Assembly: GCF_001879695.1 (NCBI RefSeq)
Contig: NZ_MNBL01000032.1
Coordinates: 1-64,000, forward strand
Direction of reading: 5' to 3'
Origin: Nioella sediminis
GTDB taxonomy: Bacteria; Pseudomonadota; Alphaproteobacteria; Rhodobacterales; Rhodobacteraceae
Length of the DNA stretch: 64,000 bases
The notes beneath the pieces were generated by a model, which searched no databases, had not been told where the DNA came from, and saw only the letters and a list, made by a program, of their open reading frames with translations. The translations under genes and the position numbers were made by a program. Below, piece after piece: positions 57,526 through 64,000 of this stretch (position 1 is its first letter; each line of letters starts with the position of its first letter).

Positions 57526-57819
57526 ATGACCACACATCAACGCTGGTTCTCAAACCCGACCCAGATCTATTGGACCTGCAAAGCCTTGATCGAAGGCAGG
57601 ACCATTTCGCACAAAACGGAAATCCGAGAGGTGAAGGGCTGGCGGCTCGCCGCTATCGTCCATCGCCTCAAGGACAGCTTCAACTGGCCTATTGTGACCG
57701 AATTTCGCGGGCCTGATAGCATTGCCCACTATCGTCTCTCCCCCGGCACCGATCCGTCGCGCCTGAAATTCCCCCCCAGCGCCAAGCAACTCCTGGATGA
57801 AGTCATGGGGCGGGAATGA
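57526..57819 (+). CDS. Small winged-helix-like element protein (HTH_39-like)
   Basis: A 97-residue protein. The section from NPTQIYWTCKALIEGRTISH to KGWRLAAIVHRLKDSFNWPI fits the pattern of a small helix-turn-helix domain seen in phage and plasmid proteins, in which a recognition region is followed by a wing ending HYRLSPG. Probably DNA-binding. Its stop overlaps the next small gene by 4 bases (ATGA). Confidence 0.65.
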   Translation: MTTHQRWFSNPTQIYWTCKALIEGRTISHKTEIREVKGWRLAAIVHRLKDSFNWPIVTEFRGPDSIAHYRLSPGTDPSRLKFPPSAKQLLDEVMGRE

Positions 57820-57986
57820 CTCGCTACAGAATGAAGCCACATCAAGGGCAATGGTGGCTTTACGCAATGAAGCCCGCTCACAGCGCGCAGGAGGCGGCAC
57901 AGCTCGCCCTATGCACTTGCGGCAACCCAATCACCCTGCGACGCGTTCTGCGTGCCCTACAGCACCTAGAGGCCCATAATGGGTAA
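57816..57986 (+). CDS. 56-aa element protein
   Basis: A short gene: ATG overlaps the stop of the preceding gene (ATGA), and its stop (TAA) overlaps the start of the Rep-like gene by 8 bases, so it is embedded in a tightly coupled operon. Sequence starts MTRYRMKPHQGQWWLYAMKP and has a CTCG motif and a basic helix LRRVLRALQHLEAHNG. Function unknown. Confidence 0.6.
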   Translation: MTRYRMKPHQGQWWLYAMKPAHSAQEAAQLALCTCGNPITLRRVLRALQHLEAHNG

Positions 57987-58512
57987 GCGGGACAGCAAAG
58001 GAAACCCGATCAAGGGCAAGCAAGAGCATTTCACAAAGCTCATTCGCGCAACAATGGAGACGCCCGCTTGGCGGGCGCTCCCCCCCACAGCGCAGGTTCT
58101 CTACATCTGGCTCAAGCTCGAATGGAGGGGGCCGAACGCGAACAACAACGGCAAGCTACGCCTCAGCGTCCGGCAAGCGGCAGACCGCATGGGGGTCATG
58201 CGAGATACGGCTGCACGGGCTTTTCACGAGCTACAGGCCAAGGGCTTCATTGTGATGACCGAGCGGGCATGTCTTGGGATCGAAGGCGCGGCAAGGTCGC
58301 CTGCCTTTGAGATAACCGAATTGCCCCTGCCCCACGGACAAGGACGCGCGGGCCGAAAGCTTTTCTGGGATTGGCGACCGGGACAGGACTTCCCGGTCAT
58401 GCGCGCTGGGGCGAACAATCCAGAAGGCAGGAATGGCAAAGCAAAACCCTGTCATGAAAATCAGGACGGCACCGTCATAAAAATCAGGACGAAAGGCAAA
58501 GGAGCGTCATGA
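57979..58512 (+). CDS. Winged-helix replication-initiator-like protein
   Basis: A 177-residue protein. Residues 20-100 look like a winged helix: RATMETPAWRALPPTAQVLY, a helix-turn-helix SVRQAADRMGVMRDTAARAF, HELQAKGFIVMTE, and a wing. Similar small proteins in alphaproteobacterial phages and plasmids precede origins. Its 3' end contains two iterons and a third spans the stop codon, with two more just beyond, so the gene carries part of its own candidate binding region. An initiator or an operator-binding repressor are both possible. Confidence 0.6.
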   Translation: MGKRDSKGNPIKGKQEHFTKLIRATMETPAWRALPPTAQVLYIWLKLEWRGPNANNNGKLRLSVRQAADRMGVMRDTAARAFHELQAKGFIVMTERACLGIEGAARSPAFEITELPLPHGQGRAGRKLFWDWRPGQDFPVMRAGANNPEGRNGKAKPCHENQDGTVIKIRTKGKGAS

Positions 58513-58588
58513 AAACCATGACAGCACGTCATGAAAATCAGGACGGATTGGCCGGTTTAGGAGCGGCGACCGTCATTAAAACCATGAC
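58451..58588 (+). repeat. Five 17-bp iterons, helically phased (candidate origin)
   Basis: Consensus GTCATNAAAAYCAKGAC at 58451-58467, 58474-58490, 58506-58522, 58528-58544 and 58572-58588. Start-to-start distances are 23, 32, 22 and 44 bases, close to 2, 3, 2 and 4 turns of about 11 bp. Two copies are near-palindromic (GTCATG..CATGAC). Location at the end of a Rep-like gene suggests a replication origin or operator. Confidence 0.72.
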
Positions 58589-58623
58589 ATCCTTATCTTA
58601 CCATCCATACAGGGGACGAACAG

Positions 58624-58938
58624 TTGATCGACTACCTTCTGAGCTTGGGCGTTAGTGACGTATGCGATGGGTGGCCCGGAACGGCCCCGTATGCGGGAAC
58701 GCAACTGGCCCATGCGGTCATCGGTGGCACGGGGGCGTTTGCTCCCCTGACTTTGCGTCTGGTGGCACTGTCAGTCTGGATTGGCAAAGAGATATTCGCG
58801 GACATTGGCGGGTGCGGGCTGTCGGGGTGGGTGGCTTTGGACAGCGTGGCAGATATTGCCTTCGCCGTTCTAGGCTTCGCTGTCACTCACTTCGCAATGA
58901 GGAATTCAGCATGGGCAACAAAGAGCAAGCAATCATGA
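58624..58938 (+). CDS. Small membrane protein of the element (holin-like?)
   Basis: A 104-residue hydrophobic protein starting at TTG (AGGGGA seven bases upstream) with about three predicted helices (GAFAPLTLRLVALSVWIGKE; ADIGGCGLSGWVALDSVADI; AFAVLGFAVTHFAM). Size and topology resemble phage holins or membrane effectors. It overlaps the next gene by 28 bases. No confident family. Confidence 0.55.
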   Translation: MIDYLLSLGVSDVCDGWPGTAPYAGTQLAHAVIGGTGAFAPLTLRLVALSVWIGKEIFADIGGCGLSGWVALDSVADIAFAVLGFAVTHFAMRNSAWATKSKQS

Positions 58939-59468
58939 GCAAAATTGAGAAGGCTAAACCGGATCTGGGGTTGACGTTCGAAGGGTCAGCGACTGACGGT
59001 CATACCATCAACGAAATCCGCGCCACCGCCCTAAACGAGGTTTTCAAGACTGACGACCGGGTGCAGGCGGAGGCGTTCCTGACGCATTGCCTAAAGGTTC
59101 TAGGCAAGATGGAAGCGGGCGACGGTGGCGATGCAAACGACGAACGAGGCTTCATGCTGACAATCATTCGGGACATGGCCCCGCGTGATGCTGTCGAGCG
59201 AATGCTGGCGATACAGATGGCGGCAACCCATGTTGCCACGATACGCTCCGCGCGGCTACTGGCTCATGCTGACAGGCTTCCCCAGGCACAGGCTCACTAC
59301 ACCGGCTTCAACAAGCTGGCCCGGACGTTCACGGCCCAGATCGAGGCCCTTCGAAAGCATCGGACGGGTGGCAAGCAAACGGTCACGGTCCAGCACGTCA
59401 ACGTCTCAGACGGCGGGCAGGCGATTGTGGGCAACGTGCAGGCCGGGGGGAGGGGGAAGAATGAATGA
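58911..59468 (+). CDS. Element protein of unknown function (185 aa)
   Basis: A 185-residue mostly helical soluble protein (ALNEVFKTDDRVQAEAFLTH; DAVERMLAIQMAATHVATIR; NKLARTFTAQIEALRKH) ending with KQTVTVQHVNVSDGGQAIVG, a basic Gly-rich tail seen in phage-associated hypothetical proteins. ATG at 58911 is chosen on GAGGAATTC upstream; a second ATG is at 58935. The next gene overlaps its end by 8 bases. Confidence 0.7.
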   Translation: MGNKEQAIMSKIEKAKPDLGLTFEGSATDGHTINEIRATALNEVFKTDDRVQAEAFLTHCLKVLGKMEAGDGGDANDERGFMLTIIRDMAPRDAVERMLAIQMAATHVATIRSARLLAHADRLPQAQAHYTGFNKLARTFTAQIEALRKHRTGGKQTVTVQHVNVSDGGQAIVGNVQAGGRGKNE

Positions 59469-59718
59469 TGGCGACAACCCCATGAGCAAGGCCCATGCGG
59501 CCCCCAGATGCACGGCAACATCCAAGCGGACAGGCGAGCGATGCAAAGGCCCTGCGGTACGTGGATGGCGCGTCTGTCGCTTCCACGGTGCTGGTGGTGG
59601 CCACGGCCCCGGCAAGGCAAACCCGGCTTACAAGCACGGTATGCGGTCTCGCAAGTGGACGGAATTACGCAAAGCGGTCAATAAACTAGCGAGGGACGGT
59701 TGCCCGAAGCAGCTTTGA
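59461..59718 (+). CDS. Small zinc-finger-like phage-associated protein
   Basis: An 85-residue basic protein with the pattern RCTATSKRTGERCKGPAVRG followed by WRVCRFHGAGGG and NPAYKHGM. The three Cys and His spacing (C-x11-C-x11-C-x2-H) suggests a metal site. It is typical of small proteins next to phage terminase or packaging genes, but no terminase is present here. Start ATG at 59461 overlaps the upstream gene; a later Met at 59482 is also possible. Confidence 0.65.
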   Translation: MNDGDNPMSKAHAAPRCTATSKRTGERCKGPAVRGWRVCRFHGAGGGHGPGKANPAYKHGMRSRKWTELRKAVNKLARDGCPKQL

Positions 59719-59896
59719 TAGGCCAAACCATATCCCTGCGGAGGCAGTAACCGTCCGGAGTCTGGTGACGGACTTTGTGCCTAATATTTACAGTGGAGTC
59801 CATCGAAGGGGCCTTAGTTGCGATTGCAGAATAATGTCGTTCGCCAGGTCATGACGCTCCTGAGGATTAGCCATTCCCGTTAGATTGGTACTGGGC

Positions 59897-61624
59897 TTAG
59901 GAGCCCTGGAGTTCAACTTTGAGAACTTCTTCCAAACGTCCTAACAGTGGCTCAAATCCAGAAAAATCAATGTTTTCAGCATTTGCCTCAATCACCCACT
60001 TTGCAAAAATTTCCTTACCGTATTGGTTTGTTGTCTGATGGGACTTCAGATGTGGATTAAACTTTTTCCCTTTGTTCACTGTTGCAAGTGTCTTTTTGTC
60101 AAAAAGGTCCTCGATACTGGCGAATTTTCCACTCTTAATTGGAATTGGAACCACAAAGAGATTGCGTTTCACATGGTAGAAATTCGCAGATCCGTCCACT
60201 TTATCTTCCGAGCCCATTTTCTCCTTTATAACTGACCACATTGGTTTAGCAGCATTATCGTTATCCACTATCACGATTACGGGTTGCTGTTCTCCACCGC
60301 TGTGAAAATCCTTCAATAAAGATCCGTACTTCCCAACGAACTTGTGCAACTCACCCGCACCTCCTGAAATTGACAAGAGTTTAGCGTGTTTATCACTATG
60401 TTTGAAAAAACTTAGGGCTTGCCGAACAGACCCTTCGGCATCGGTTGTGGGTTGCAAAAGTGGAAACTTGGAGTTTAGCGAAGCAATAGCGCAGCGAATA
60501 TATGTATTGTCTGTTTTACCTTCGCAGATGACCAGTGGGCGGGCATTTGCGTGAAATTTTTCATAGGCCAAGAATCTGCGATAGAGTTTGTAGTGAGAAG
60601 GTACGGGCGTTCCACCCGGAGCCTTCGAAGCTAACTCCAGGTCGCTGAAAGACACTAAACCCTTAGGGTAGGTCTTGGCGGCAAGGACAAACTCCAGTTT
60701 TCCTTTCAGCACTGCGAGGCTAGCTGCCTCCTTGGTGTCCGGATGATGACATACACCTGTCTTGAACAAAGAGTTACTCATGGCACGGACGTCGTCGTAG
60801 TACTGCTTTGGAATGTTAACCTTACGATTTACAACCAAACCTGTTGCACTTTGACGCGACGTTGCAAGCTGCATACGTGTCTTGTTTGGATTTATTTCAA
60901 AACCTGATCGCTCCACGAGACCAACAAGTTCGCTCCCTGCCTTCCACGCCCCATCGGCCTGTGGCGAGAAATCCGCGATTGGCTCTGGGAAACCTGCTTG
61001 GTTTGTCGAGAATGTGATGTCATCAGCGTATCGAGAGTAGGTACAGTGATGCTTCTTGGACAAACGCCCCAAACGTTGGTCCAAAATACTCGTTATTAAT
61101 TCTGATACGATTGGAGAGGTCGGAGCCCCTTGAGGTAGTGAGTTATCGTAGCATACGATTTGTGCAATTAGCGTGGCAATGTCTTGATGCAACTCAAAAG
61201 AGCGGTTTTTTTGAAAATACCCTCGCACACGTCCGAAATTGAAACTCGGAAAATAATCTTTCAAATCGACGTTAAAAACGAATCTCTTGTTTCGATGCTT
61301 CCAAGCATTTGAAAAAATTGATAGACCTCGATTTTTTTGAAAGCCATGAGAGTAAGAGTGGCGGGGAAACTCTAGCGGGGGCCAAATCTCTCGGTGGCAG
61401 TCATAGAGATAATTTGAAAGACGTTTCTGTAGTCCTTTCAGCTCCGGGCAAGGGGCATGAATTATCCTCTCACCCCCACTTCTTTTTGCAACTTTAAACT
61501 CCTTGTACCTCTGCTCCTCAGGTACTTTATATACTGCGTAGGCGAGTGCCGATCGTGAGTAGTTTAGGAGGTCAGCGAGCTCCCCCCGTGTGCGAACGGA
61601 TTTTAGTGACGCTAGCTTGCTCAA
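59897..61624 (-). CDS. Retron reverse transcriptase fused to a TOPRIM domain (Ec67-like)
   Basis: A 575-residue protein. The N-terminal retron reverse transcriptase (about 1-310) has VDLKDYFPSFNF with the first catalytic Asp, LPQGAPTSPIVSEL, SRYADDITFS (catalytic YADD at 199-202), EINPNKTRMQ and the retron-specific ATGLVVNRK. The C-terminal half carries a TOPRIM domain with VICEGKTDN (Glu368) and VDNDNA (Asp454 to Asp456). Retron Ec67 (Eco2) has the same RT-TOPRIM architecture and length (586 aa); in such systems the TOPRIM part is the likely effector nuclease. The TTG start is supported by AGGAGG five bases upstream. The gene is markedly A+T-rich, implying recent acquisition. Confidence 0.92.
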   Translation of the reverse strand: MSKLASLKSVRTRGELADLLNYSRSALAYAVYKVPEEQRYKEFKVAKRSGGERIIHAPCPELKGLQKRLSNYLYDCHREIWPPLEFPRHSYSHGFQKNRGLSIFSNAWKHRNKRFVFNVDLKDYFPSFNFGRVRGYFQKNRSFELHQDIATLIAQIVCYDNSLPQGAPTSPIVSELITSILDQRLGRLSKKHHCTYSRYADDITFSTNQAGFPEPIADFSPQADGAWKAGSELVGLVERSGFEINPNKTRMQLATSRQSATGLVVNRKVNIPKQYYDDVRAMSNSLFKTGVCHHPDTKEAASLAVLKGKLEFVLAAKTYPKGLVSFSDLELASKAPGGTPVPSHYKLYRRFLAYEKFHANARPLVICEGKTDNTYIRCAIASLNSKFPLLQPTTDAEGSVRQALSFFKHSDKHAKLLSISGGAGELHKFVGKYGSLLKDFHSGGEQQPVIVIVDNDNAAKPMWSVIKEKMGSEDKVDGSANFYHVKRNLFVVPIPIKSGKFASIEDLFDKKTLATVNKGKKFNPHLKSHQTTNQYGKEIFAKWVIEANAENIDFSGFEPLLGRLEEVLKVELQGS

Positions 61625-61644
61625 GCCTACCTCCTGGTAGTTGC

Positions 61645-61772
61645 GCTTGCGAGTACTCCTTAGGCAAACCAGAGGTTTACATGAGGAAGACTAAAGGGAA
61701 CTCGAAGAGAGCATCACACCTAACAATGGGTGCAAACGTCATGAAGCACGACGACAAAATCTACCCGCAAGC
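61645..61772 (-). ncRNA. Retron msr-msd RNA (template for multicopy single-stranded DNA)
   Basis: On the minus strand, a1 GCTTGCGGGTA (61772-61762) and a2 TACTCGCAAGC (61655-61645) pair over 11 bases with one G-T wobble. Right after a1 come G (61761, candidate branching guanosine), ATTTTGT, and a 7-bp hairpin with 3-nt loop, CGTCGTG-CTT-CATGACG. Near the 3' end, GTAAACC-TCT-GGTTTGC forms another hairpin, followed by CTAAGGAG and a2. This order matches what I recall of Ec67: G-ATTTGTT after a1, a 7-bp/3-nt first hairpin, and AAGGAG before a2. The RNA ends 20 bases before the reverse transcriptase start. Confidence 0.82.
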
Positions 61773-61878
61773 TATGCTAGCCCACTAGCACATATCAAAA
61801 TCTTGTGGAAGTAGTGGCGTAAAAAATAACTAGCTCCGACTGAAGTCTTGAGTGTGGTCAGTCGCGATGGGCTATGTC

Positions 61879-62067
61879 TCAAAGTGTTGCCGGATTCCCA
61901 ATATCTTGAAGGTAAGCGGTTAGCAATCCGGTGATAAATGGATGCTTTCTTTCCACGTCATTTGCATCTTCGCAAAAGCAGAGAATGACTTCTTTCCCAC
62001 CCGAACTGTCCCTGTAGTCCCCAAGCCATTTGTGTCCTAGTGAATAGTCAAACAGGGGGGGGCGCAC
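61879..62067 (-). CDS. Weak 62-aa open frame upstream of the retron
   Basis: An open frame starting at GTG, with sequence PLFDYSLGHKWLGDYRDSSG and VILCFCEDANDVERKHPFI. No good ribosome-binding site and a homopolymer C run at its start, so it could be a truncated gene. It lies in a 557-base gap (61625-62181) whose only well-supported feature is the retron RNA. Confidence 0.25.
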   Translation of the reverse strand: MRPPLFDYSLGHKWLGDYRDSSGGKEVILCFCEDANDVERKHPFITGLLTAYLQDIGNPATL

Positions 62068-62181
62068 GTAGCTCTATAACCCTTGTTTTAAGGACCGGAG
62101 GGGGAAGGCAAATTCTCGTTTTCACAATTTGGGGGTTTTGGCGCGAATGAATCTGCAAGCCGATAACCCAGCCCGAATTCC

Positions 62182-62592
62182 CTACTGACAAGCTCCACAC
62201 CAGAACTCGCACCCATCAGGCCAGCTTCTCGCCAAGCCCTCCCCGATCAGAATGTCGCCAACATTCACACCATCGGAACGAACGACCACAAGCGTTCTCC
62301 CATATCGGTCTTCTCCCTGTCGCAGCAGGGTGATTTGGGTTTCGTTAAATAACTGCATCAACCGACGCGATGCTTGCTGTCCAAGCTGGCGCTCAGCATT
62401 TCCGCCACACAAGTTGGTTGTCGTTTCAGGAGTGTCATAGCCAACCGCGCGGAACTTCTCGCCGTTCAACCAGAAGGTATCCCCATCAACGATACAGTTT
62501 ACCCTTGGGCCGGAACCGCACATGCCAATCGCATTCGCTGGCCCGCAAGCAAGGGCTAAGATGATTATTGCCGCCCTAAACACGTTCTTCAC
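62182..62592 (-). CDS. Secreted staphylococcal-nuclease-like protein
   Basis: A 136-residue SNase-fold protein with signal peptide (NVFRAAIIILALACGPANA). Catalytic residues of the family are in place: Asp of VDGDTFW, Arg and Glu in FRAVGYDTPET, Arg in DRYGRTLVVV. Six cysteines in the mature part (GMCGSG, RVNCIV, NLCGG, GCEFWCGAC) could be disulfide-bonded outside the cytoplasm. The start is GTG at 62592 (AGGGGCG upstream). It sits between the retron and attR as element cargo. Confidence 0.85.
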   Translation of the reverse strand: MKNVFRAAIIILALACGPANAIGMCGSGPRVNCIVDGDTFWLNGEKFRAVGYDTPETTTNLCGGNAERQLGQQASRRLMQLFNETQITLLRQGEDRYGRTLVVVRSDGVNVGDILIGEGLARSWPDGCEFWCGACQ

Positions 62593-62690
62593 GATTCGCC
62601 CCTGCGTTATTGACCATGCCAACCGTAGACGTTGATGGCGGGCTTGTTAACCAAGGTTAACGGAAGCGATGGCAAGCAATAAATTCAAAG

Positions 62691-62714
62691 TGGGGGAATG
62701 AGTGGGGGAATGAG
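62691..62714 (+). repeat. Two 12-bp direct repeats near attR (possible integrase arm sites)
   Basis: TGGGGGAATGAG occurs twice in tandem (62691-62702 and 62703-62714). TGGGGGAA also occurs at 54918-54925 and a near-match GTGGGGGGA at 54905 close to the other end, overlapping the integrase start. Same-strand copies near both ends fit integrase arm-type binding sites. Confidence 0.5.
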
Positions 62715-62766
62715 CGCGAGATAAATACTTATTCTTCAGTATTTACAACATGTTACATGAGTGTAA

Positions 62767-62856
62767 TGGCGGAGACGAAGGGATTCGAACCCTCGAGACC
62801 CTTCCGGGCCTACTCCCTTAGCAGGGGAGCGCCTTCGACCACTCGGCCACGTCTCC
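62767..62856 (-). tRNA. tRNA-Ser (GCT anticodon)
   Basis: Ninety bases with 7-bp acceptor stem GGAGACG/CGTCTCC, discriminator G and encoded CCA (62767-62769 on the plus strand), a T arm GGGTTCGAATCCC, a class-II long variable arm and anticodon GCT (62820-62822). The 3' end is regenerated by the integrated element, whose attR core lies within it. Confidence 0.95.
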
Positions 62857-63012
62857 GCTGGCGGGTGTATCCGTCTGCAAACCGGGGAACAAGGGGAAAT
62901 TTGCCTTTGCGGGCGCGCTTTTGATATCCGCGGGGGCAACGCGGCAATCTTCGGTTAGCGGATTGCGTTCTGCGGGGTGGGCGGGCAGGATCGCCCGGAC
63001 AGGAGGCCCCTC

Positions 63013-64000
63013 ATGAAAAACACCCAGGTCATTCTCGCCAACCGCCCGGTTGGTGTCCCGAAGCCCGAGCATTTTGCCATCCGGGAGGTCGACGTGCCGG
63101 TGCTGGCCGACGGGCAGGTCCTGATCCGCGTCAGCCACTGGTCCGTGGACCCGGCGATGCGGGGATGGGCCAATGACGTGCCGAACTACTCGCCGCCCGT
63201 CGCGATCGGCGATCCGATGCGCAGCTTCGCCGTGGGCGAGGTCGTGGCCAGCCGCCATCCCGGCTATGCCGAGGGCGACGTGGTCGAGGGGCTTCTGGGC
63301 TGGCAGACTCATGCGATCAGCGACGGGACCAATATCGGGCGCAAGGTGACCGAGACCGACCTGCCGCGCAGCTACGCGCTCGGGATCATGGGATTGAACG
63401 GCACCACCGCCTATTTCGGGCTGCTGGACTCCTGCGCGGCAAAGGCGGGCGATACGGTTGTGGTCTCGACCGCCGCGGGGGCTGTCGGGTCTGCCGTGGG
63501 ACAAATCGCCAAGGTCATCGGCTGCCGCACCGTCGGCATTGCAGGCGGGGCCGAGAAGGTGCGCCAGTGCCGCGCGGAATTCGGATATGACGCCGCCATC
63601 GACTACAAGTCCGAGGATGTGGCCAGCGCCATCGCCGCCGCCTGCCCGGACGGTGTGGATTGCTATTTCGACAACACCTGCGGGCCGATTTCGGACGCGG
63701 TGATGACAAGGCTCGCCGTTGGCGCACGGATCACCATCTGCGGCACGGCGGCGATCACCGAATGGGATCCGCTGCCCGTTGGCCCGCGCGTTCACCGACA
63801 GTTGCTGGTCGCGCGCGCCCGGATGCAGGGGTTCCTGATCTTCGATTACAAGGACAGGCTGCACGAGGCCCGCAGCGCCTTGGCCGGGTGGTTGCGCGAC
63901 GGCAAGATCAGCGTGCGGGAACACATCCTCGACGGGCCGGAGGCTGCGATGGATGCGATCGGGATGCTCTACCGCGGGGAAAACACCGGCAAACTGATCG
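63013..64000 (+). CDS. NADP-dependent oxidoreductase, CurA/LTB4DH type (3'-truncated by window end)
   Basis: At least 329 residues of an MDR reductase of the 2-alkenal or curcumin reductase group, with no stop before the window ends; about 5-15 residues are missing. Segments: TQVILANRPVGVPKPEHF, HWSVDPAMRGW, GIMGLNGTTAYFGLLD, TAAGAVGSAVGQIAKVIG, DNTCGPISDAVM and RMQGFLIFDY are typical. AGGAGG precedes the ATG. It reduces double bonds of enals or enones with NADPH. Confidence 0.88.
   Translation, partial: MKNTQVILANRPVGVPKPEHFAIREVDVPVLADGQVLIRVSHWSVDPAMRGWANDVPNYSPPVAIGDPMRSFAVGEVVASRHPGYAEGDVVEGLLGWQTHAISDGTNIGRKVTETDLPRSYALGIMGLNGTTAYFGLLDSCAAKAGDTVVVSTAAGAVGSAVGQIAKVIGCRTVGIAGGAEKVRQCRAEFGYDAAIDYKSEDVASAIAAACPDGVDCYFDNTCGPISDAVMTRLAVGARITICGTAAITEWDPLPVGPRVHRQLLVARARMQGFLIFDYKDRLHEARSALAGWLRDGKISVREHILDGPEAAMDAIGMLYRGENTGKLI

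Larger units (their letters stand above)
54772..62780. mobile_element. Integrated element in tRNA-Ser(GCT) carrying a retron
   Basis: An 8-kb element bounded by the 14-bp direct repeat TGGCGGAGACGAAG (54772-54785 and 62767-62780). The right copy is the 3' end of a complete tRNA-Ser including CCA. Inside are a tyrosine integrase, AlpA-like protein, Rep-like protein with iterons, small unknown proteins, and then an A+T-rich cargo zone with a retron and a nuclease. No capsid, tail or terminase large-subunit genes are present, so it is not a full prophage; a phage satellite or small integrative element fits best. The 335 bases between 54594 and 54928 hold the left attachment region and phased repeats only. 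Confidence 0.85.

Noticed and set aside
58451-58588. Iterons considered as a CRISPR array
   Set aside because: 17-bp units with variable 5-27 base gaps and no cas genes; spacing fits helical turns instead.
61546-61788. Plus-strand 80-codon frame across the retron RNA
   Set aside because: It is antisense to the retron RNA and the 5' end of the reverse transcriptase gene, with no ribosome-binding site.

Overview
The window reads as a high-G+C alphaproteobacterial chromosome segment, most likely from the Rhodobacteraceae/Roseobacteraceae. Support comes from a malyl-CoA/beta-methylmalyl-CoA lyase of the ethylmalonyl-CoA pathway, a glp operon with a DeoR-type repressor, an Acs/DUF4212-symporter/CBS-DUF294 acetate cluster, DUF1523 and RluE genes, many amino-acid ABC transporters, and dispersed intergenic repeats. 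No rRNA genes or CRISPR arrays were seen. One tRNA is present (Ser-GCT, 62767-62856).

Layout. 1-10.8 kb: central and catabolic metabolism (mcl1, accA, cytochrome b561, acyl-CoA dehydrogenase, ATP-grasp, L-lactate dehydrogenase, an ArgE-like deacylase coupled to an M24 ectoine-hydrolase-like protein, rluE, DUF454) and two small secreted proteins. 10.8-15.0 kb: glycerol use (glpK, glpD, divergent glpR) with a phased operator array. 15.0-19.2 kb: the tesA / ybbA-ybbP lysophospholipase and ABC-exporter group, with a small unknown gene inserted. 19.3-22 kb: a PPP phosphatase-like protein, a shortened dehydrogenase relative and a LysR regulator. 22.5-32.6 kb: an acetate module (acs, adk, DUF4212 subunit, Na+/solute symporter, cNMP/CBS/DUF294 protein, a membrane protein, a sensor-like protein fused to a DEDDh exonuclease, a GntR-type regulator). 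32.6-38.8 kb: DUF1523, an M20 peptidase, and an ABC substrate-binding protein and permease with GST and creatininase genes. 38.8-43.2 kb: a minus-strand sugar-acid-like operon (aldehyde dehydrogenase, HpaI-type aldolase, 2-hydroxyacid dehydrogenase, Gfo/Idh/MocA). 43.5-54.6 kb: a phytase-like secreted protein, an MDR oxidoreductase, an EamA exporter, a peptide-binding protein, a GlxA-like regulator and a complete amino-acid ABC transporter with a class-I glutamine amidotransferase.

54.77-62.78 kb is an integrated element inserted in the 3' end of tRNA-Ser(GCT), bounded by a 14-bp direct repeat. It carries a tyrosine integrase, an AlpA/Xis-like protein, small DNA-binding proteins, a winged-helix Rep-like protein with five helically phased 17-bp iterons, a small membrane protein, a zinc-finger-like protein, and AT-rich cargo: a retron (a 575-aa reverse transcriptase fused to a TOPRIM domain, with a recognisable Ec67-like msr-msd RNA gene just upstream) and a secreted staphylococcal-nuclease-like protein. 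The simplest reading is a phage-satellite-like or integrative element carrying an anti-phage retron.

After the tRNA, a CurA-type NADP-dependent oxidoreductase runs off the end of the window. Three classes of dispersed intergenic repeat (paired palindromes, a G-rich triple-arm terminator, and a composite two-part element with covarying stems) are documented separately.
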